Shown piece by piece: positions 40,253 through 51,487 of a DNA stretch of 64,000 nt. The position numbers and the translations under genes were made by a program. This DNA comes from Trichinella spiralis (Eukaryota > Nematoda > Enoplea > Trichinellida > Trichinellidae), in the NCBI GenBank assembly GCA_000181795.3, contig CM012954.1, positions 1,168,293 through 1,232,292 on the forward strand, given 5' to 3'. The notes under the pieces are model-generated. The model worked only from the letters and a program-made list of their open reading frames with translations, was not told where the DNA came from and did not search any database. Position 1 is the stretch's first letter, and each line of letters begins with the position of its first letter.

Positions 40253-42105
40253 ATGCACCACATAAATGTCGGTCCAAAGCAAAAGGAATGGCTTTCCAAG
40301 GCAGAAGATGTCGCTGATGAGGTTGGTTTTATAACATATCATTATTCTAAAATGTATAATTTTAATTTTATTGAGTGAATTCTGCATGCACTGCATTCAC
40401 GGAATGTGTGCAAAGCGATTGGATGGGTTAAAATTTTAAAGATTTTTGTTCAACATTTAATATATTTGTCTAATCAACTTGCATTTTTATTATTTTGTTT
40501 ATTTATATTATAAAATAGAATCAATTGAATTTTTTGATAGCGTTGATAAACAAGCTGACTGAAATTGTTGTCTCTATTTTTATGAATGATATTTTAAAAT
40601 GAAACTTTCATTTTGAAAAATTGCATTATGTTCTACTTAATTGAATTCTGATTACAACTTAATATTTTTCTTTAATATTTTTTTACATTGATTCAAGCGA
40701 GTATACTTAGAACTGTTAGTTGAATAAATATTTTTCTTTAATTTTTTTTACATTGATTCAAACGAGTATACTTAGAGCTGTTAGTTGAATACTTGTTGAC
40801 GGCTGTTGACTTAGATAAATATTTTTCTCCTAGGTTCTATGATGATATTCAATTTCTTAATAGATTATTCATTGTTATTAATTTGTAAAATTAGATTAAT
40901 AAAAGTGGAATTGTTTTAGATTGTTTGTTTTATTTTGAGCCTAGGTAGCAGCGTAGTAGGTTGAATTCATTTCATTAGGTAATTTTCAAGTTTTTAGGTA
41001 CTGCGTCAGACGAAGCACATCTTGCCACATGTGGCTCGTCTTTGTCTGATATCGACGTTTATTGAAGACGCGTTGCGGATGTGGTTTCAATGGGGCCCCC
41101 AGCGCGAGTATATGCAAAGCACTTGGCCAGTGGGTTGGTTCTTAGCCACGCTGTTTGTTGCCTTCAACATGTTTGGTCAGTTGATTCCTTGCGTGCTGGT
41201 GATGATACGAAAGCACGTCACGGGCGCTTGTATTCTCCTGTTTTTCGTCGTTTTTCTCCAAGCAATTGCTTATCAGATTGTTTTTGACTTCCGTTTTCTG
41301 TCAAGGTGAGAGAAATATCTTGAAAGTATTATTCTCGTTGCATTTTATCTATTTAAAATTTAAATACAATTTTATCAATCGTACGCAAATTTGCGCAAGT
41401 TAGTCAGCGGGAAAGGATTTATTTTTCATTTGCTTTTCCGCGTTGCACTTGCGAATATTGTATCCGTTGGAATGTTGAGTTCCGTTTGAACCGCGTTCTG
41501 CGGTCTGGAACCAACATTTGCCGAGTAACCGAGAGTTGAACGCCGTTGTTGTAGTTTGTTCATAGAAGTTGCTCGTACAGTTGAAGAAAAAGAAATTCTA
41601 TGCAGATTTTTCTTTTCGTAATTTGAATTTCTTTTTTTACCATTAAAGAAGCATCGCTATCGGCGGCGGTGTACTGCTGCTGTTGGCAGAGTGCCAAGCG
41701 GAGAATCAGTCGCTGTTTGCCGGCGTCCCTCAAACCGGCGACACTTACAAGCCGAAATCGTTGATGCAACTGACCGGCCGTATACTGTTGGTATTCATGT
41801 TTATCTCTTTGATGCGAATCGAAGCAAGCCTGCTACGTATGCTGGAGCTGATCGTCGGCAGCGTGCTCATGGCGCTGATTTCGGTCGGCTACAAGACCAA
41901 GCTGACCGCATTGGTGCTGGTCGTCTGGCTGACTTGTTTGAATTTTTACCTGAATTCTTGGTGGATGCTGTCACCAGAGCGTTACTACATCGACTTGGTC
42001 AAGTTTGACTTTTTCCAAACACTGTCCGTCATTGGTGGCTTGTTGCTGGTCATTGTGCTTGGTCCGGGTGGTGTCAGTGTTGACAGCTACAAGAAGCGGT
42101 GGTGA
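40253..42105 (+). CDS. SURF4: SURF4/Erv29 cargo receptor
   Basis: SURF4 cycles between ER and Golgi and loads soluble secretory cargo into COPII vesicles. Three exons (40253-40321, 40998-41305, 41649-42105) sum to 834 nt, giving 277 aa. Signatures are [20 protein letters not shown] at the first membrane segment, [11 protein letters not shown], several hydrophobic spans, [20 protein letters not shown] and the C-terminal [14 protein letters not shown] with a KKxW-like ER retrieval signal. The third exon is clearly more GC-rich than its surroundings. Both introns are unusually long for this window (676 and 343 nt): the first has a 66-bp tandem duplication, the second a strong double hairpin. Confidence 0.95.
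40661..40792. repeat. 66-bp tandem duplication in SURF4 intron 1
   Basis: Two adjacent copies (about 40661-40726 and 40727-40792) share the segment from AATATTTTTC to GTTAGTTGAATA with only a few substitutions (for example CAAGCGAG versus CAAACGAG). A partial third start (AAATATTTTTCTCC) follows near 40818. Confidence 0.8.
41394..41518 (+). ncRNA. Candidate structured intronic RNA (double hairpin)
   Basis: Inside the 343-nt SURF4 intron. Hairpin 1: CGCAAGT (41394-41400) pairs ACTTGCG (41447-41453); an internal loop of 6 and 5 nt; then a 9-bp stem 41407-41415 with 41433-41441 (one G-U) and a 17-nt loop. Hairpin 2: AATGTTG (41471-41477) pairs CAACATT (41512-41518), a one-base bulge, GTTCC/GGAAC, a 6/2 internal loop, ACCGC/GCGGT and a 5-nt loop. 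Two stems, the first with a pocket-like internal loop and joined by a short hinge, resemble an intronic H/ACA snoRNA. I do not find a clean H box in the hinge or an ACA just after hairpin 2, so the class is open. Confidence 0.42.
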
Positions 42106-42426
42106 AGTGACGAAATTATGCTTTTTAAAAAGTTCTTTTTTGTTTTCTTTATCGAAAATCAATCAGTAGGTTAACGAACATACAGCAATGCAGTTTTTTT
42201 GTTTTTAAAAAAGAAAATTTTTTTTTATTTCTTAACAATAATAATTCCAACAGTGCTGTGTGATTTTTTTTCTTTACGTTGTTGCGAAAAATGCCGTCCA
42301 TTTATATTATTATATATGTATATTATTTACATAATATTGTTTTGTTTGCAACGTGCATCTTTCGGTCTTGGTATATCGTTTGTGAAATACATACATATAT
42401 GTGTTGACATGTGTGAAAAAAAGATC

Positions 42427-42436
42427 TTTATTTATT
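42427..42436 (-). terminator. Poly(A) signal of EXTL3-like gene
   Basis: On the minus strand AATAAATAAA follows the EXTL3 stop codon (42437) directly. SURF4 ends 331 bp away on the other strand, so the two 3' UTRs converge. Confidence 0.45.
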
Positions 42437-45400
42437 TTATATGAATTTGAAACATTTCTGATGTTGAGGTGGAATTTTCGTCTTGAATAATATCGAATCT
42501 AGACGAAACTGTGTATAGAGAAGCGGATTGTAGCCGTATATGCGTGTAAATTGGGCAATGCAGTCGTTCCTTTCGGCGTAGTGTTCCGCTTTGTTGGACA
42601 ACGAATCAACGCACATCGGACAGGCGAATGTCCATCTGCTGGTCACCTGAATTGAATTGGACAATTAATTTTCCACCTTTACAACAAATTTATTCATGCA
42701 CGCTCACTTTGATCGGTGGCAAACGTGTCACGTGAGAAACGTAGAAGTTCATTGCCAAATCTTCGCAGTTCATAATTTTGTCGACGTGGTCACGTATCGC
42801 GCTCGGCATTTCGTACGTGTACTGATGCAAGTAATACTGAAGAAATTAACATAAACAATTTGCACCCTATGAAATACACGTCGTCTGCATGTGGCATACT
42901 TTGTGCAGAAATGCCGCACCCGTTAATACCATCGACAGTTCGCAGGCATGTGAAGAATTATACAGCCAGCTTCGCTTGGACGAATCCCAGGCATGAAATC
43001 GGCCCGGAAATCCGACGATGCGATTTCTAGTTTCGCGCCAAACCCTGTGTGGAGTGTTACATTAAAATCAAAGAAATCATCCGAAATGAAATCCAAGAAA
43101 TACCTACCGAAAAGCGAAAATAATTTCATCGTGGCGTAACTGGACATCATCATCAACTGACAGTACAGCTTCGGTTTCAATTTCATCAAAAGGTAAAAAA
43201 CGATTGTTCAAACTGTTCTGTTTCGGTTGTAAAACCTTGAAAAATAAACATATTTATGATAATTTGTTTAAAAAATACTTTATCTTCTTCTTTTATTTTG
43301 AAAGCACCACAATTGGAGCACTGAGCTCTGGCCAGATCATCTCAGTGGATGGTGGTTCGCTGTCGTTCCAGATGACAATAACTTTGTTCAAGTAAGGCAG
43401 ATTGGCCAGTCGAAGTAGGGCGGCGGTCAACACTTTCTCACGCCGGTAAGTTAGCATCACAACTGTAGCATGCAATACACAATGAATGGGATCCGTTTAA
43501 GGTTAAAGGAAAACAAACAAACCCGTGAACTGTTCTTTGGGAAAATTGCCGCCCAACGCTTTACTGAACTCTTTGCCATTGCCTCCGAGCCCACCATCAA
43601 TCGGACGGAAGCCGAAATGTGATCCTAAAATGATTAAGTAAAAACAAACAAACAAATAAACAAACAACATTTTTAACCCATGAATTTCGCCTCGGATGGC
43701 ATTGGTCGAGCAAATGGGGACTGCGCGTGAAGATAAAATGGCGAAAAATGTACGTTCCACCAGTCGTACACATCGACAGAAGTTTGGCTAAAGTTACGCT
43801 TGAAAGATGGAGAATTGTAAGCCGATTCGACCGGCCCCAGAAATTCATTTCCATCAAGCGTGTTGAGCATTGCTGGCAGCGGTGACATCTGCATGGGATT
43901 GGAGTCGTTGTACAACCTTCGACCGCGTATTTGGCGTTGTGGAACGGGCAGCATCGTCAGCCTGGTGCGCACCAAGTCCACAGTTGAACGTACAACATCG
44001 TCAACAGTGCACAAATAGTGCTGCCAGAACAGTCGGCCCTGACGACGTAGTTCCAACAGTTCCGCATCGTCAAGACTTCTGGACAATAAAAGAAAAACGA
44101 AATTCACTCTTACTTTTGCAAATTCAAATCATATACCGTATGACAAAGTGAAGTTCAGGTAAACGTGCAAGTGGTAATTTGACGACGGCCTTGCGCCAGT
44201 CTAATATTTCGTCAAACGGTAGGCGCACTTCGGTACTGAAAATTACAGGAATTGCTCCGAATTTCAACGACTCGTACAATCTCGACTGCAACAGATGAGA
44301 ACTAATCACATGAGCATCAGGAACAACAATCAACGAAAATGTCGACTGTATCAACAAATCGTCCAGAACGTCAGACGTGTTTGAAAATTCAAAGTAAAAC
44401 GCATCCAATGTTTTGCTGCTGGACATGGTTTCCAAAACGTCGTGGACAAGTTGTATTGGAATTACTGGTGCAGCCGAATGCAAAATACAATCCACACAGG
44501 ACAACAAATATTTACGCCTCGCCGGTGCTAATGCGGGTAATGAAATTAAGTCGCAACTGTTAGTGGAAAGTGAATACCAACTGGGGATTACAATATCCCA
44601 TCCTGGACGAAAGGTTTCTTTCGAAAATGTACAATGGGCGAACACAGACAAATTCACACTGTTCAAATCAGTGGTTGCTTTTGTGTCCAATTGGAAGACT
44701 AAACAATTTTCAAATTTATCCAATTGTGACGACACTTTTGAATCTCCGACAGTTATTTTCACTTGTACACAAGCTTCTGAAAGTGAAAACAAGCGGGAAT
44801 AATTTTTGGAAAAAACTAAACCAATTTCATTACCGTGAGAATCAGGTGATTGTGTGTATGGATTTTTCTCCAGAGAATTAATAGCAGCTTGGAAAACAGT
44901 GTGCATTTGTGATTGATCATCGAGAAATTGCATTTGCTCACGTTTGTATTGAACAGAAAAAGGCTTAGTCAAAGGACAACGAGTAAAATTCCAGCACGTA
45001 TCCAACGTGCAAGTTGAATCGAGAATAAAAGAAAAATTGTACATTTGTGGCATGGCGGATATCCGACGCAACGGTAAGTGTACTTCTGGATAATTCGCTT
45101 CAACCGCATCTCTGTAATTGTCTTCAGCACTGGCAATTGCCATTTTCAGCGTGTTCAACTTGTAAACCATTGCTTGTACATTTTGTTGCATGTTTTCGGC
45201 ATGTTTCCGCAACAAAGTTAATTCTGTTAACAGCGCTCCTCGTTTCTCCTCCAGCAATAATAATTCATCATTTACAGAGTGCTTTAGACGGTTTAAATCT
45301 GCATTAGCATCAGTTTCTTCCAGCATATCAACACTGTACTGCGCCTCGTGGAAAAAATGAAAAGCATCCATCGGGAAAACGGCTGATTGTTGTTGTACAA

Positions 45401-45548
45401 GTGGCAAATTGGAATTGAATACTACAGGCCACAGCCATCGCATCCACATTATCATAGTGATCAAAAACAACGAAAATATAAAATATCTATATCTCAGAAG
45501 AGTACGTAAATAGAAACAGAAATAAAAATTGTAAAAATACCACAACAT
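42437..45548 (-). CDS. EXTL3: Exostosin-like 3 glycosyltransferase (rib-2 type)
   Basis: EXTL3 is a Golgi type II membrane enzyme of heparan sulfate synthesis that adds N-acetylglucosamine to the linkage region. From ATG at 45548 the order is: a short N-terminus, a membrane anchor ([13 protein letters not shown]), a coiled-coil stem (about residues 95-150), an exostosin GT47 region ending [10 protein letters not shown], then [19 protein letters not shown], linker [15 protein letters not shown], and the GT64 domain: [29 protein letters not shown], the metal-binding [38 protein letters not shown] and the end [17 protein letters not shown]. Stop at 42437. Eight exons are visible. The DDD motif and CFKFI end make the GT64 part look intact and catalytically competent. 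Confidence 0.93.
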
Positions 45549-46137
45549 CAAGTCAAACTAACCAGTCTCTGTGCACAAAAAATGCGAATTGCCTGTAGCA
45601 AGTAAAACAATTTTAAATATTTTTTTGACATTTATTTCAAATCAAATTATTTCAGCAATCACGTAAGATTGAAATTACGCATCCATTTCTTTGAGACAAT
45701 TACACATTTAGAGTAAAATTTATTGATGCACAAGGATTACATACAGTAATACTGTTTATAGTATTCTTGCATACGTCCATGTGAATTAAACGAAGCTGTT
45801 CATTCTTCAGGTAATATTTTAAAATTCAAATAACATAAATGTTAAAATGCAATTAATTATGAAAAGATCTTTTATTAATATGAGAATAAATATTTGTTAT
45901 TTGATTTAAAGTTAATAATAAAATCATCGAATAGCAGTTTTTTATGTAGAAAAATGTTTTGAACTATCTTAATATATTTTACTCTAATTGTTATAATTTT
46001 TAAGTGATATAAAATTTTGCTAATGATTGTACCTGCAGTCAATATTAACATGCGGTAATGCACGCGATACTCTATTCCCGCCTTGTTGTATTTTAGCTAG
46101 TCGAAGGAATTACTGAAATTGAATACATTTCGTAAAA
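45549..46137. promoter_or_regulatory. Divergent promoter region EXTL3 / small membrane gene
   Basis: 589 bp between divergent start codons, so both promoters should lie here. An acceptor-like GTATTTTAG ends at about 46097, some 40 nt before the downstream ATG. No coding sequence seen. Confidence 0.45.
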
Positions 46138-46824
46138 ATGGTGGAAATCAAAGCTGAAATGACAACTCTTGATTATTTTGCTCCATTAATTGTTTTTGTT
46201 TTATTTTTTCTTATCATTTTTATCATCTCAGCAACGTGTATTCTGTGGTGTTGTATTGGAAAGGAAGACGAACAAACCGTCTTTTCTAAGGTTAGTTCTA
46301 TTTTCTATTACTGATCCATTGTTTAATTTTTACATTGAATGTCAGTAACTTTTATATGTGCAAATTGTGCGATGTTAATTTTTGTAATTTGTATTGAATT
46401 TGAAGTCATGTTTTTAATGCATTTTAATATTTTGCTTTCAGTATTTCTTATTTTTGTAATGCGCGTAGGACAGCGTTTGTTGTCACTGCTAGAACTGTAG
46501 AAAGAAAGACAAAAGCCGCGTTGTTATTTATTTTACTCTTATCAGATTTATATAATCTGAAAATAAATATTTGCTTGTTCCTTTACTATTGTGAAAACGC
46601 AGTCATTTCTGTAAATAGCAAATCAGGTAGTTATAAGTAAAATCAGTTGCAATTTAGAGGTACCTTTTTGAAATAATTACAATTTTTTTATTTAAATTTA
46701 AAGAAGTTATTTTTCTTTCCATTTTATATAAATTAAGCGTTTTCTTATTCTAAATATGTGTGTAAAATTTCAGCGACGATCACGGGCATACAGAGTGGAT
46801 ACAAGCAAAGAAAGAAGACTCTGA
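46138..46824 (+). CDS. Small single-pass membrane protein (67 aa)
   Basis: Two exons (46138-46290 and 46774-46824) join in phase 0 to 204 nt. The protein opens MVEIKAEMTTLDYFAP, has one strongly hydrophobic helix (about residues 16-41, LIVFVLFFLIIFIISATCIL then WCC), and a basic tail RRSRAYRVDTSKERRL. The juxtamembrane CC could be palmitoylated (inference). AATAAA at 47073-47078 is a possible end. Good splice sites (TCTAAG|GTTAGT and AATTTCAG) and maintained phase argue it is real. I do not recognise a named family. Confidence 0.55.
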
Positions 46825-47602
46825 AGGCTTTTCTTTACACCGAAAATGTCCATTTCGAAGCTTTCAGCAAAATTATGTTTATTATGGCAATCCCGTTGAT
46901 CAGATTGAAATTTGTTTTGTTTTTCTCATCGCATAAGCGATGAGATGATTATACAATGATGTTGATTTGCGAAGTGAAATTTTTTAAATATCCGTATCTC
47001 TTTTGTCCATACATTCTTAAATATCAGATCATCTAATTGTATTTAACCGCTCTTTGTGTAAATTTGAATATGAATAAAATGATTGCGGTTAGTATTTTCA
47101 AAGTGTTTTATTTCATAATATTGTGACTTGCTGTATTCAATATTTACGCTTGAGTATCTGTAATACTGTAATGTGTGTTTGCCTTCAATTTGGTCAGTTG
47201 TTTTGAGGTAATCTTCAATTTAACGTACACGTTAAAATTAAAAGTGATTTTTGCTTAAATTTAAGAAAGCACTGTAAATTCGTGTGCAATCGAGTGCTTT
47301 TTAATTTTCAAGAAATGTTAACCAATGTTAAATATTTTTCATTTACATTGTTAAATAAAATTTTTGCAAATTTTTTGTATGGAGGAAGGGGCTTTCTAAC
47401 GATTTTTGAAGCTCAGAGAAGTTAAATGTGTAATTTTGAAATGCTCAGGCTGTCAGTAACATGAAGAAATACGTTTCAACATTGCTTGTTATTTTTGATT
47501 TTAAATCTTCGAAGAGTTATCTTTATTATGTGAAAATTTTTCTGTTTCAAATCATTTCTGTAGCATATCGATTTTATATGGAATTTATTTTTCAGAAACA
47601 AC
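46825..47602. other. Spacer before UTP15
   Basis: It holds the likely 3' UTR of the small membrane gene. A TTTATTTTTCAG acceptor ends at 47595, seven nt before the UTP15 ATG, suggesting a spliced or trans-spliced leader. Confidence 0.5.
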
Positions 47603-49865
47603 ATGTCTTATTTCAAGGAGACAGAAATAATCAGCTATTATCCTGGTGGACGGCCGCCAACTGATGAAGAAGTTTATTTCCAGTCTTTTAAAGTAAAAGT
47701 TTGGAAAATGCGTGTTCGATAATACAAATGGTTGTATTTTTCAGTTTCCAGTTACATTTGAAGAAATTGCTCCGATTACCGATGTCGATTTGTGCGCTGT
47801 TGAGCCGTACAGATGTGCGGTGTCTTGTTCTGCTAAAGTACTAGTGATAAAATTATGCTTAATGCATTATAATATCAATTTAATTCAGGTACAATTATAC
47901 GATTGTAAGGCAATGCAACAAACGCAGACGCTGGGAAATTTTAGGAGAACAGCATATGGAGGAAGTTTTCGAAATGATGGAAGATTGTTAGTTGCTGGTG
48001 GAGAAGATAAAAAAGTGAAAGTATTTAATTTGGACACGCTTTCGATTTCAAGATGTTTTGAAGGACATACATGGTTTTATTTTATTTATTACTTTCTTTT
48101 TACTGAACATTAATAATGAAATTTGCTTTTGTTTAGTTCTGTTCGTGCTTGCAAGTTTACTTCAACTGGTTACAAAGTTGTCTCGTTTTCAGACGATGCG
48201 ACTATAAAATTGTGGGATTTGGGGAGCGAAAGCTTATGTCGCGATTTTCTTTCGCACAAGGTACTTGATAATTTTAATAAAAAGTTATATAGCTAAATGA
48301 AATGTAGTATATGTTAAAATTGTATAAGAGGAACAATAGCACCAAAGAGTTAATTTCAACATAAAGAATATGTGGTGCTTTTTCTATCATTACGATAAAC
48401 TATATTTTAAATAAACTTTATCAATTTAGGATAGTATTCGCTGCGGCGTTTGCAGAGATGAAAATTTTATTATTTCTGGTTAGTTTCCATGCAATTTTAT
48501 TTCAATTGTTTTATTGTTATGTCAACTGATAGTCTCATCTGTACAGGATCTTATGACCACACAGTATGCTTATGGGATAACCGGCAGCAGAATCCTGTTA
48601 TGCAACTTGAACATTCATTTCCTATTGAAAGTGTTGCTCTTCATATCAATGACAGTATGCTTCTTACAGCTGGTAAATTAAAATAAATGCTAAATTGTTG
48701 AATAAAGTATAATAAACGACTTTCAGGTGGTACAGTTGTCACCGTTTGGGATCTTGTAGCTGGGAAAGTTTTAGCCAAGCTCAGTCAACATCATAAAACA
48801 ATTACTTGCGTTCGTTTTTGTACAAGTTACAAAAGAATTTTGTCAGGCTCATTGGACAGGTATGCCATTTGGGAGATTTTAGCATCAATTATACGTCTAT
48901 CATATTTAGGCATATCAAAGTGTATGATTTGAATTCATTCAGCAATGTACACAGCATGGAATACCCTAGTCCTATTCTATCATTTGATATTAAGGTTTGA
49001 TTTGAAACGATTTTGCATTATTTTTAATTTTTATTTCTATTTTTCAGAGTGATGACCGTTATCTCGTTGTTGGCATGAACAGTGGACTTGTTTCTTTTAA
49101 AGAACGTAAAGCAAAGGCAAAAACTGTTTCAAAGAAATCTCGAAAATTGCAAATGAGAAAAGTATGACATTTTCTGTCAAATTCTTTATGAATTTTGCAT
49201 ATATTTTTTCAGTTTGACGTCGTCGTACCACGGGACGAAAGACAGTGGTTACCGAAACATGATTTTATGTTGAAAACATTTGAACATCGAGCTGCTTTAG
49301 ACTATGTTATAAAAGTAAATTATATGACGCAGTTGTATATTTTTTAAACATTAATGCAAATATGAATTTGCAGCCGTCCCAAAGCAACAAAAAACCCGAG
49401 GTGGCTGTGTCTATTTTCTTGGAATTGATAAGGCGTGGAGCGTTGATTAAAGCATTGAGAAAACGTCCAGAAGTGGAATTAATGCCTATACTTAAATTTA
49501 TTAACAAGTATGCCTTTAATAAATATTCTCCACTGTTTATAGTAGAAGAAATATTATTTTTGCAGATTTTTGAACAACGTCAGATTTACAGAAATTCTGT
49601 TAACTGTTGTTGAAAAATTATTAGGTAATTATTATACGTATACTTGTTTCAGCTTTTTAATCGTGCTGGTTTATTTGTAGATATTTACGGGCCTGCAATG
49701 TTAGAACTAAGTGAAAATGTTCGGCACGAGTTTAAAAAAATGAAACATTTTATGAATGCAGAAGCACAGCAGTTGAAAAAAATTGCTTGCGCAACTGGCA
49801 CGTTGAGTGTGGTTTTAGCTCTGGCCAGGGAAAAGCCTGGTGAAAGCAAAATGGAAATCGAGTGA
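47603..49865 (+). CDS. UTP15: U3 snoRNA-associated protein UTP15
   Basis: UTP15 is a t-UTP/UTP-A subunit of the small-subunit processome, needed for rDNA transcription and 18S rRNA maturation in the nucleolus. Thirteen exons sum to 1479 nt (492 aa), an exact multiple of three. WD40 blades include RRTAYGGSFRNDGRLLVAGG, VSFSDDATIKLWDLG, SGSYDHTVCLWDNR, TVVTVWDLVAGKV and LSGSLDRHIKVYDL. The C-terminal UTP15 domain follows: FEHRAALDYVI, EVAVSIFLELIRRGALIKAL and FLNNVRFTEILLTVVEKLLD. The C-terminus is Lys-rich. Confidence 0.92.
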
Positions 49866-49881
49866 ACTACTGAAGGTTCGA

Positions 49882-49887
49882 AATAAA
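49882..49887 (+). terminator. Poly(A) signal of UTP15
   Basis: AATAAA 17 nt after the UTP15 stop codon. Confidence 0.5.
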
Positions 49888-50494
49888 ATGCTTTTCAAAG
49901 TGAAGCAATGCTGCTCAGAATGTGTTGTTCAATTGCTATTATTTGGATAAGTTTATATTTTTTGAAATAATACTGAAAAATGAGCATTTTGCACATTAAT
50001 TAGCAATAATGTTTGTGAATGTGAATACTTTTAGTTTAACAAGAGAAATGTAAATTATATAATTGCCATCAATATATAGCTTTTGTTAATTATTGCATTG
50101 GAAAAGTACTTTACCTATGTTCAAACTTAAATAGTCATTTATTTCGATCGTTTTTTTTGTTAAGAAATAGATTTCATTGAGAAATGAAGTGCTGTCAATT
50201 TCTGGTAATCAATGTTTGCTGCTTATTACTCTTGGTATACTTTTATAAAATATATTTAAAATATTTAATTATTATTTATTAAAATAAATTTTAAAAATTT
50301 AATATTATTTAATTATTTTAAGATTACATAATCTAATTTAAAATTATAGTAAGAAATAAAATAAAGCGAACGAACGTGATTATTACAAACTACTAACCTT
50401 GCTACAGTATGCAGAAAACTATTTGTATTTATTAGTTGGCGCAACCTTTTTTCATTTATTTTGGCATTCGTCTCTTGAATATACTTAATCATAT
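49888..50494. other. Spacer between UTP15 and LSM2
   Basis: About 600 bp of AT-rich DNA without coding sequence; presumably the promoter of LSM2 and any genes co-transcribed with it. Confidence 0.5.
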
Positions 50495-51354
50495 ATGGTA
50501 TGGTTAGATTATTTGTTCAATTGAAATGACGCCGTTTTATTTTAGCTTTTCTTTTCTTTCTTCAAATCTTTGATAGGCAAGGAAGTGGTGGTCGAGTTGA
50601 AGAATGATCTTTCGTGAGTTGTCTTGTTGTTTTCAGTAAAATTTGAAAAAATTTCATTTACAGCAGCGTTTTACATTTACATTTAAATTTAAAACATTTA
50701 CAACCAATTACATATTATCTTAAATGATTTGTTGATGTTTGTTTATTCTGTGTAGTGTTTTCAAATTGTTCATACAAATTGTCAATAATGATATTTATTT
50801 CGGAATTGATTTTTGATAATAAATAAATTATTTAAGTTAGTTTAGTAGAAGTTTTATGTCTTACATCATAGTGTAAGGGGTTTGGTTTCTCTGTTACTTT
50901 TTTTGTAATTGAATTTCTTTGGTAGAATGAGGTTTTAATTTTTAATTATGCTGTTGTAGAATTTAATAATTTAAGAAAGAAAATTTTTTGCTTGAATTTG
51001 CATTTTTTAGTTTTAATTAACTTTTTTATTTTGTATTTTTTAAGTTATGATTTTATTTTAGCATTACTGGCAATTTGCATTCTGTTGATCAGTACTTGAA
51101 TCTGAAATTAAATGACGTTTCTATTTCTGATCCAGAAAAGTATCCACATTTGGTATATATGTCTATTATTTTGATGTGTCTGTTTAGTATATTATTATTT
51201 ACTTTGAGCATATTCACGTTCATTTTAGGTCTCAGTGAAGAACTGTTTTATAAGAGGATCCGTCGTGCGTTACGTTCATTTGCCAGCGGATGAAGTTGAT
51301 ACTCAACTTTTGCAAGATGCCACGCGCAAAGAGCATATGCTATCTAGAAAATAA
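50495..51354 (+). CDS. LSM2: U6 snRNA-associated Sm-like protein LSm2
   Basis: LSm2 is part of the LSm2-8 ring on U6 snRNA and the cytoplasmic LSm1-7 decapping ring. Four exons: 50495-50497 (the ATG only), 50546-50613, 51062-51152 and 51229-51354. They sum to 288 nt (95 aa), the same length as human LSm2. The protein reads M-LFFSFFKSLIGK, GNLHSVDQYLNLKLNDVS (Sm1), CFIRGSVVRYVHLP (Sm2) and DEVDTQLLQDATRKE. The start was chosen because ATG|GTATGG is a good donor, the 48-nt intron ends TTTTAG, and the join rebuilds the near-invariant MLF-SFFKSL N-terminus. The 448-nt second intron is long for this region. Confidence 0.92.
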
Positions 51355-51471
51355 TTAAATTAAAATTTTTTATTAAACTTGCATTTTTTAGAATTATTTT
51401 TAGTGAATTTCAATGTGTATTTTTCCATTGCCATACATTTTCTGTTGCAGTAAGTTATAACGTTTGTGATT

Positions 51472-51485
51472 TCATTTTGTATTAG
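51472..51485 (+). promoter_or_regulatory. Splice acceptor just upstream of DNLZ ATG
   Basis: TTTCATTTTGTATTAG-like sequence ends two bases before the DNLZ start codon. DNLZ is intronless from this point, and the stop of LSM2 is only 133 bp upstream. A trans-spliced leader acceptor is the natural reading in a nematode; direct evidence is absent. Confidence 0.4.
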
Positions 51486-51487
51486 GC

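Noticed and set aside
41461-41540. Possible tRNA in the SURF4 intron (GTTCAAA-like B box on the minus strand)
   Set aside because: No 5-bp T-stem can be formed around the motif and there is no matching A box or acceptor stem; the hairpins pair differently.
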